Shown here: positions 57,893 through 64,000 of the stretch, piece by piece | Layout: the number at the start of each line of letters is the position of its first letter | Numbering within the stretch: the first letter of the stretch is position 1 | Origin: Acidobacteriota bacterium | GTDB lineage: Bacteria; Acidobacteriota; Vicinamibacteria; Vicinamibacterales; UBA2999 | DNA: 64,000 nt | NCBI GenBank assembly: GCA_009694735.1 | Contig: SHUG01000003.1 | Coordinates: 1 to 64,000 of the forward strand | Direction of reading: 5' to 3' | Notes under the pieces: generated by a model | The model's input: only the letters and a program-made list of their open reading frames with translations | Told to the model about the DNA's origin: nothing | Databases searched by the model: none | Translations under genes and position numbers: made by a program

Positions 57893-58812
57893 GCGTATTC
57901 CTCGCGGTAGCGCTCTCGCAGCCAGGTGCTGATCAGGTTGAGGCTGAAGGTCATCACGAACAGCAGCATGCCGACCGCGAAGATCGTTCGATACTCGAGG
58001 GTCCCCTGGGGCGTGTCACCGAGCGACACCTGGACGATGTAGGCAGTCATGGTTTCGATCGGCACGAACGGATTGCCGGTGAGGCGCGGCTGCTGGCCCG
58101 CGGCAATCGCCACGATCATCGTCTCGCCAATCGCGCGCGAGACCCCGAGAATGAAGGCGGCGGTAATGCCGGAGAACGCGGCGGGGACGACGACCCTGAG
58201 CGCGGTCTGCATGCGTGTCGCGCCCAGCGCGTATGAGCCTTCGCGCAGGCCCTGCGGCACGGCGCGCATCGCGTCTTCCGACAGCGACGACACCAGCGGC
58301 AGGATCATCAGGCCCATCACCAGCCCGGGGCTGAGCGCGTTGAAGCCCGAAAGGGTGGGGAAGACCTGCTGCAGCAGCGGCGTGACAAACATCAGGGCGA
58401 AGTAGCCGTAGACCACCGTCGGCACGCCCGCCAGGATCTCCAGCACCGGCTTGACGACTCGGCGGAAGCCGCTCGGCGAGTATTCACTCAGGTAGATCGC
58501 CGAGAGCAAGCCCATCGGCAAGGCGACGACCATGGCAATGCTCGACACCAGCATGGTGCCGGCCACCAGCGGCAACACGCCGAACTTCTGGTTCGAGAAC
58601 AGCGGGGTCCACTCGGTGCCGGTCAGAAAGTCGAGTACCGGTACCTCGCGCAGGAACTCGTAGGTCTCAATTGCCAGCACGGCAATGATGCCGGCGGTGG
58701 TGAGCACTGAGAGCGCGGCGCACAGGAACAGCGCCCGCTCGATGATCCATTCGCCTTTCAGCAGGCTCAAGGCGCCCCGAGCACGTCGCGGGGCCAGCGT
58801 CCGGGTCGTCAT
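57889..58812 (-). CDS. pstC: Phosphate ABC transporter permease PstC
   Basis: [46 protein letters not shown]. Confidence 0.93.
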   Translation of the reverse strand: MTTRTLAPRRARGALSLLKGEWIIERALFLCAALSVLTTAGIIAVLAIETYEFLREVPVLDFLTGTEWTPLFSNQKFGVLPLVAGTMLVSSIAMVVALPMGLLSAIYLSEYSPSGFRRVVKPVLEILAGVPTVVYGYFALMFVTPLLQQVFPTLSGFNALSPGLVMGLMILPLVSSLSEDAMRAVPQGLREGSYALGATRMQTALRVVVPAAFSGITAAFILGVSRAIGETMIVAIAAGQQPRLTGNPFVPIETMTAYIVQVSLGDTPQGTLEYRTIFAVGMLLFVMTFSLNLISTWLRERYREEYA

Positions 58813-58821
58813 GACGCTGCG

Positions 58822-59862
58822 CTACTGCGCGCGTTCCTTGTTGAGCAGCTGATCGATGGTGACGCCGACGGTGTTCTGTCCGGAGAACACCGAGCCGGTG
58901 TGGCGCTTGGCGAAGCGGTCGGTGACCATGCCGTAGATCTCCGGGCCCAGGCCCACGTAGTTCACTTCGCGGACCAGGGTTTCGGCGTTCTTCATGTAGA
59001 ACTCCACGAACTTCTGCACTTCCGGACGCTCGGCGGCCTTCTTCGAGATGTAAATGAACACCGGCCGCGACAGCGGCTGGTAGGTGCCAGTCTTGATTGA
59101 GTCAGGCGACGGCAGCATCGGGCCGGCGCCGTTGTCGGCCTTCTCATCGTCCACCGGCACCAGCTTCAACCGTTCTGCGTTCTCTTCGTAATAGGCGAAG
59201 GGCAGGAAGCCCAGCGCGAGCTCGTCGCTGCTGATGCCCTGCACCAGCACGTTGTCGTCTTCGCTCGAGGTGAAGTCACCACGGCTGGCCTTGGCCTTGC
59301 CGTTGATGGCTTCGGTAAAGTAATCGTAGGTGCCCGAGTCAACGCCGGCGCCAAACAGGTGAATCTCGCGATCCGGCCAGGTGGCGCGAATCTGGTTCCA
59401 CTTCTTCACCTTGGCCTGCGCATCCGGCGCCCACAGCGTCTTCAGTTCGGCCACCGTGATCTTGTCAGCCCACGCGGCCTTCGGGTTCACCGCGATGGCA
59501 ATGCCGTCGTAGGCCACCGGCATCTCGATGAACTCGATGCCCGACTTGGTGCAGGCTGCCACCTCGCTGGCGCTGATCGGACGCGAGGCATCGCTGATGT
59601 CGATTTCACCGCGGCAGAACTTCTGGAAGCCACCGCCCGTGCCGGAGATCCCGACGGTCACGTTGATGTTCTGGTTGGACTTCTGGAATTCCTCGGCGAC
59701 TGCCTCGCTGATCGGAAACACCGTGCTGGACCCGTCAAGCGTCACGAGAGCCGTGCCCCCGGATGATGTGCCGCTGGATGAGCTGCCGCCACAGGCGGCA
59801 AGCGTGAAAACCAGCACCACGAGGGGCGCGACGTGACGGACAGGGGACAGCAACATGGTCAC
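58822..59862 (-). CDS. pstS: Phosphate-binding lipoprotein PstS
   Basis: Lipobox LAACGG; LDGSSTVFPISEAVAEEF, GTGGGFQKFCRGEIDISDASRPI. Confidence 0.93.
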   Translation of the reverse strand: MTMLLSPVRHVAPLVVLVFTLAACGGSSSSGTSSGGTALVTLDGSSTVFPISEAVAEEFQKSNQNINVTVGISGTGGGFQKFCRGEIDISDASRPISASEVAACTKSGIEFIEMPVAYDGIAIAVNPKAAWADKITVAELKTLWAPDAQAKVKKWNQIRATWPDREIHLFGAGVDSGTYDYFTEAINGKAKASRGDFTSSEDDNVLVQGISSDELALGFLPFAYYEENAERLKLVPVDDEKADNGAGPMLPSPDSIKTGTYQPLSRPVFIYISKKAAERPEVQKFVEFYMKNAETLVREVNYVGLGPEIYGMVTDRFAKRHTGSVFSGQNTVGVTIDQLLNKERAQ

Positions 59863-61469
59863 TAGCCTACGCGGCGGGGGTTTCGCGGTAGTTTCTGGCG
59901 TGTTAATTCCGTGTTAACGCCCTTGAGACCTTTCCGGTACGGCACCTTCTCAATCCAAATCTTCCGGTCGAGCGCCACCTCGAGCGCACGAGCCTGCCTA
60001 TGCGCCGCCCACACTTCCAGCTCGCCATCACCAACCGCCTGCACCTTGATGCGCAGCTCGCCCAGCCGCTCGCGAATCTCGAGGCCGCGCACCACGCCGT
60101 GGCGGCTGCGGTCGAGGGTTTCGGCAAGACGGAGGAACGCCGACAGGATCTCCACCGCGCGGCGGTGCTGCTTGCTGAGGTCCTGCTGGCCGATGTGATG
60201 ATCCTTCGGCGTCGCGCGACGGTGATAGCGCGTGACGAGCGCCATGATCTCGATCTCCTCCGGCTCGAACCCGCGCAGGTCGCCGTTCTTGATCAGGTAG
60301 TACGAGTGCCGATGATGCTTCTCGTAGCTGATGTGATTGCCGATGTCGTGGAGGAACCCGGCAAACTCCAGCCACTCGCGCTCGCGGTCGCCCAGGCCAT
60401 GAATCCGCTTGGTGAAATCGAACATCGTCAGAGCCAGCGCGGCGACCTGCCGGGAGTGTTCCGCCTCCCAGCGGCAGCGCTCCGCCAGCTCGACCACCGA
60501 ACGGCGGCGCACATCGGGATACGAGTCCACGCGCGCGATGTCCTTGCGATGGCGGTGGATGTAGTCGAGCAGCACGCCTTCGCGCAGCGCGAGATCACAG
60601 AGCGTGATCTCGTCCGCGCCCAGTTTTTTCAGCAGCGTATCGAGCAAAATGGCGCCCGCCACCATGAGGTCGGCGCGGCGGGAGTCCTGGCCGGGCAGGT
60701 GCATGCGCTCTTCAAGGTCCATCTCGACCGCGGCCTTGCGCAGCCGGCGCAAACTCTTCGCCGGCACGCGCAGGTTGCGCACTTCCTCCGGGGCCGTGCC
60801 GCGATCCATGGCGGTGGCCACGACGCCGAGCGACAGGATGGTGCCGGACGTGCCGATCACGCGGTCGTAGCCCGCCTCGACGAGGTGGCCGAGGTAGCGG
60901 TCGACTTGTTCGCTGATGAACTCGGTCATCTTGCGCTCGTCGCGGCTCGAGATCGGATCGGAGTCGACGAACCGCTCGGTGAGGCGGATGACGCCCAGCT
61001 TGAAGCTGCGCGCGAACTCGACCGCACTGCCGCTGCCGCGCGTGATCTCGACACTGCCGCCGCCGATGTCGATCACCACGGCACGCTTGGGCGTGTCGAC
61101 GCCGTAGACCGCCGACAGGTGGATCAGCCGCGCTTCTTCGGTACCGGTGATCAGTCGTGCGCGAATGCCGGTCTTGCGCTCGATGGCCTTGAGAAACGCA
61201 CCGCCGTTCTCGGCTTCGCGAGTGGCGCTGGTGGCGACGGCGAGAATCTCATCCACTTGATGCGACGTCGCGAGGCGCTGGAACTTCGACAGCGCCTGAA
61301 GTGCCGCGTGCATCGATTCAGGGGTGAGCTTCTTGCCGTCGAGGCCGCCGGCACCCAGCCGGACCATTTCCTTTTCGCGGTCAACGACCTCGAACGAAAA
61401 GTCAGGCCGGACGCGCACCACAATCATGTGGACCGAATTAGTGCCGATGTCGATGGCGGCGAGGCGCAT
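59862..61469 (-). CDS. ppx: Ppx/GppA phosphatase with C-terminal HD domain
   Basis: AAIDIGTNSVHMIVVRV, VIDIGGGSVEITRG, FLHDIGNHISYEKHHRHSYYLI. Confidence 0.92.
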   Translation of the reverse strand: MRLAAIDIGTNSVHMIVVRVRPDFSFEVVDREKEMVRLGAGGLDGKKLTPESMHAALQALSKFQRLATSHQVDEILAVATSATREAENGGAFLKAIERKTGIRARLITGTEEARLIHLSAVYGVDTPKRAVVIDIGGGSVEITRGSGSAVEFARSFKLGVIRLTERFVDSDPISSRDERKMTEFISEQVDRYLGHLVEAGYDRVIGTSGTILSLGVVATAMDRGTAPEEVRNLRVPAKSLRRLRKAAVEMDLEERMHLPGQDSRRADLMVAGAILLDTLLKKLGADEITLCDLALREGVLLDYIHRHRKDIARVDSYPDVRRRSVVELAERCRWEAEHSRQVAALALTMFDFTKRIHGLGDREREWLEFAGFLHDIGNHISYEKHHRHSYYLIKNGDLRGFEPEEIEIMALVTRYHRRATPKDHHIGQQDLSKQHRRAVEILSAFLRLAETLDRSRHGVVRGLEIRERLGELRIKVQAVGDGELEVWAAHRQARALEVALDRKIWIEKVPYRKGLKGVNTELTRQKLPRNPRRVG

Positions 61470-61498
61470 GGGTAAAAAAGGTTAAAATTCATCCTAGC

Positions 61499-62386
61499 AT
61501 GGAGCAGTCAGCCCTTTCCGTCGCCATCCTTCGCCAACGCCTGGTCTCGCTGCTCACCGCCATGCCCGCGGCGCAGTCGGGCGACGAAACGTCGGTGCAC
61601 CAGGCCCGCGTCGCGTCGCGCCGGTTGCGCGGCGCCTTGCCAATGCTCGGCGCCAGCGCCGACGCCGAGGCCCTCGACCGTGTCGATCGCCGTGTGCGCC
61701 GCATTACCCGCGCGTTGGGACCCGTGCGCGAACTCGATGTCGCCCTGTTGTTGCTGGCCGAGTTCGAGGAGCGCGGTGTGGCATCGGCCGACGCCATCGG
61801 CCGCGTGCGCGAGGCGGTGATCGCCGAACGACTGGATCGCCGCCGCGACATGCTCGATGCGATCACCCCGTCGCGCCTCGAGCAGCTGCGCAAGCGTCTG
61901 GTCGACGTGACGGCGCCCGAGTCGCACCGCGGATCGGTGGCCAACGCCGTCGCCGAAGCGGTGGCGCAGGCAGGCAAACGGGCCCGGCATTTGCGCGCGG
62001 CCATCGAACGCGCCGGCGGCATTTACCTGGCCGAACGGTTGCATCGCGTCCGCATCGAGGCCAAGAAGTTACGCTACACCCTCGAGATCCAGCGCGAGCT
62101 CACACGCTCACGATCGCGCCTCCATCTCGACCGGCTGAAGACGCAACAGAGCCTGCTCGGCCGCATGCACGACCTCGAGATTCTGATCGATCGCACGCGT
62201 GCCGTGCAGGCCACGCTGGCCGCCCGCAACCGGCGTGGCATGGGCGAACTCGACGCGCTGATCCGCGTGCTCGAGGACGAGTGCCGCGCGGGACACGCCA
62301 CTTACATGCACGCGCGCCCGGCCCTGTTGAAGCTCTGTGAGTCAGTGATCGACACCGCCGGGCAATCGCGCTCGACGGCTGCCTAG
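61499..62386 (+). CDS. CHAD-domain protein
   Basis: VHQARVASRRLRGAL, LGPVRELDVAL, LHRVRIEAKKLRYTLEI conserved His helices. Confidence 0.9.
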   Translation: MEQSALSVAILRQRLVSLLTAMPAAQSGDETSVHQARVASRRLRGALPMLGASADAEALDRVDRRVRRITRALGPVRELDVALLLLAEFEERGVASADAIGRVREAVIAERLDRRRDMLDAITPSRLEQLRKRLVDVTAPESHRGSVANAVAEAVAQAGKRARHLRAAIERAGGIYLAERLHRVRIEAKKLRYTLEIQRELTRSRSRLHLDRLKTQQSLLGRMHDLEILIDRTRAVQATLAARNRRGMGELDALIRVLEDECRAGHATYMHARPALLKLCESVIDTAGQSRSTAA

Positions 62387-62398
62387 CCCCGGACATTC

Positions 62399-62908
62399 AT
62401 GGCCGCTACCATCGAGCTGTACCTCGTGCGCCACGGCATGGCCGCCGAGCGTGGACCCAAATACCCCGACGATCGCCTGCGGCCGCTCACGCCGACCGGC
62501 GTCAAGCGGTTTGCCGCCGCGGTTCCCGGCCTGCTCGAGCTGGATGTGGTCATCGACTTCGTGCTGACCAGCCCGCTGGTGCGCGCCCGCGACACCGCCA
62601 CGCTGCTGGCGGCTGGGCTGAAACCGAAACCAGCGATGACCGAGATCGAGGCCCTCGCGCCGGGCGGACGCCACCAAGCCGTGATGGAAGCGATCAAGAC
62701 GCACGCGAAACGGCATCGGCGCCTCGCGCTGGTGGGGCACGAGCCGGATCTGGGCGAGCTCGCCGCGCGGTTGCTCGGCGCGCGCGGCATCGTCCAGTTC
62801 AAAAAAGGCGCGATCTGCGCCATTGATGTGGATGGCGCCACCCCCGGCGGCCCCGGTACGTTGCGATGGCTCCTGACACCACGGGCGCTGCGCGCGCTCG
62901 CTCCCTAG
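62399..62908 (+). CDS. sixA: SixA-like phosphohistidine phosphatase
   Basis: LYLVRHGMAAERG RHG motif, LTSPLVRARDTATLLA, LALVGHEPDLGELAARLLG. Confidence 0.87.
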   Translation: MAATIELYLVRHGMAAERGPKYPDDRLRPLTPTGVKRFAAAVPGLLELDVVIDFVLTSPLVRARDTATLLAAGLKPKPAMTEIEALAPGGRHQAVMEAIKTHAKRHRRLALVGHEPDLGELAARLLGARGIVQFKKGAICAIDVDGATPGGPGTLRWLLTPRALRALAP

Positions 62909-62953
62909 AGCCCGGCAGAAATTTGTGTCAAATCGGTGGAATCCGTGGCCCTG

Positions 62954-63850
62954 ATGAAAGCCACCGTCGTCATCAACCCCATCGCCGGCCCCGGGCGCGC
63001 CCGCACGCTCGACGCCTGCGCTGCACTCGCGCGTGAGTCGCTTGGCCGCGGCGGTTTCGACGCTGATGTCCGCATCACGACGGCGCCAGACGATGCGCAG
63101 CGCTTCGCAACGGCGGCGGTCGAAGCGGGGCATGCGCTCGTGGTGGCGTGGGGCGGCGACGGCACGGTGAACGGTGTCGGTGCGGCGTTGGCCGGCACCC
63201 CGGTCGCGATGGCGATTATCCCAGGAGGTTCGGGCAACGGCCTGGCCCGCGATCTGGACCTGCCGCTCGACGCCGCGGCGGCGTTCGAGGTGGCGGCGTC
63301 TGGATCCGCCCGCCTGATCGATGCCGGCGAGCTGAACGGCTCGCTGTTCTTCAATGTCGCGGGCATCGGACTGGATGCGCGCATCGCCATGCGAATGGCC
63401 GCGCCGGGCGCTCGCCGCGGGTTACTGGGATACGTGGTTGCTACCCTCAGCGAACTGCCGTCGTACGTGGCCCGCGACTATTCGATCACGCCCCTGAACG
63501 GCGCCGGCGGCTCACCGTTTGCGACCTCGGCCTTGTTCATCGCGATGGCGAATTCGCGCCAGTACGGCAACGGTGCGCAGATCGCCCCGCACGCCCGAGT
63601 CGACGATGGCGAGTTGGATCTCGTGGTGGTCAGGCCGCAGTCGCTGCTGCGCATCGCGTCACGTATTCCCGCATTTTTCAACGGCAGCCTGCGAGCCGAC
63701 GAGACCCTCTGGATGAGAACGGCGGCCGAAATGGATATTTCGTCCGACCATGACATCTCGTTTCACGTGGACGGCGAGCCCCGCCAGGGGCCGACTACGG
63801 TCGCGCTGCGTACCCGTCCGCGAACGCTCCAGGTGAGAGTTAAAAGCTGA
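62954..63850 (+). CDS. Diacylglycerol/lipid kinase family protein
   Basis: VVINPIAGPGRA, VVAWGGDGTVNGVGAALAGTPVAMAIIPGGSGNGLARDL. Confidence 0.92.
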   Translation: MKATVVINPIAGPGRARTLDACAALARESLGRGGFDADVRITTAPDDAQRFATAAVEAGHALVVAWGGDGTVNGVGAALAGTPVAMAIIPGGSGNGLARDLDLPLDAAAAFEVAASGSARLIDAGELNGSLFFNVAGIGLDARIAMRMAAPGARRGLLGYVVATLSELPSYVARDYSITPLNGAGGSPFATSALFIAMANSRQYGNGAQIAPHARVDDGELDLVVVRPQSLLRIASRIPAFFNGSLRADETLWMRTAAEMDISSDHDISFHVDGEPRQGPTTVALRTRPRTLQVRVKS

Positions 63851-63939
63851 TTGCTCAATGGCTTATCTCATGTGAGCGAGAAGTTGTCGCGAAGAATTTA
63901 CACCCGGTCGGCAACCGTCTAGGCCAGGCTCAGTGAGCG

Positions 63940-64000
63940 ATGTACGCCTTCACCAAGAAGATCCAGCTCCTCGAACACACGCGCCGGTATTCGATTCTCA
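63940..64000 (+). CDS. Start of a CDS cut by window end
   Basis: MYAFTKKIQLLEHTRRYSIL open to the window edge. Confidence 0.3.
   Translation, partial: MYAFTKKIQLLEHTRRYSIL

Noticed and set aside
60000-61475. 491-aa + strand ORF
   Set aside because: Antisense to ppx, which has clear motifs.

Overview
64 kb of high-GC bacterial chromosome. Gene content (VWFA-like proteins, DUF4175/DUF58/MoxR cluster, CarD, HD-Ppx) resembles Acidobacteriota/Vicinamibacteria, but this is inference. Most of the window is ordinary core and lipid/phosphate genes: tRNA-Leu(CAA), a vapBC pair, carD, rex, moaC, two tandem signal peptidases, a LytS/LytTR two-component pair, a homocysteine methyltransferase/MTHFR fusion, a KS-reductase-ICMT lipid cluster, a MoxR-DUF58-VWA-DUF4175 operon, gltA, pstSCAB-phoU, and ppx-CHAD-SixA. 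The main accessory feature is about 28.6-34.8 kb: what I read as an integron-type cassette array without an integrase (CALIN). It has five fairly clear attC-like sites, one degenerate site and one right half-site. Each readable site has a left arm missing one base relative to the right arm, the extrahelical-base signature of attC. The cassettes carry toxin-antitoxin modules. Three of four toxins look disabled in different ways (HigB beheaded, DUF4258 toxin frameshifted in a G run, HicA TGG->TGA) while every partner antitoxin is open. An HNH cassette gene also has an internal stop. The array sits between an intact TPR/peptidase-MA gene (35306-37807) and a 5' remnant of the same gene with a 330-bp in-frame deletion at 7-bp direct repeats. 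A related non-coding element occurs three times among the cassettes. Elsewhere, many start codons lie only 6-12 nt after a TANNNT -10-like hexamer, suggesting widespread leaderless transcription, with some symmetric divergent promoters. All assignments come from reading the sequence and ORF track; no searches were run.
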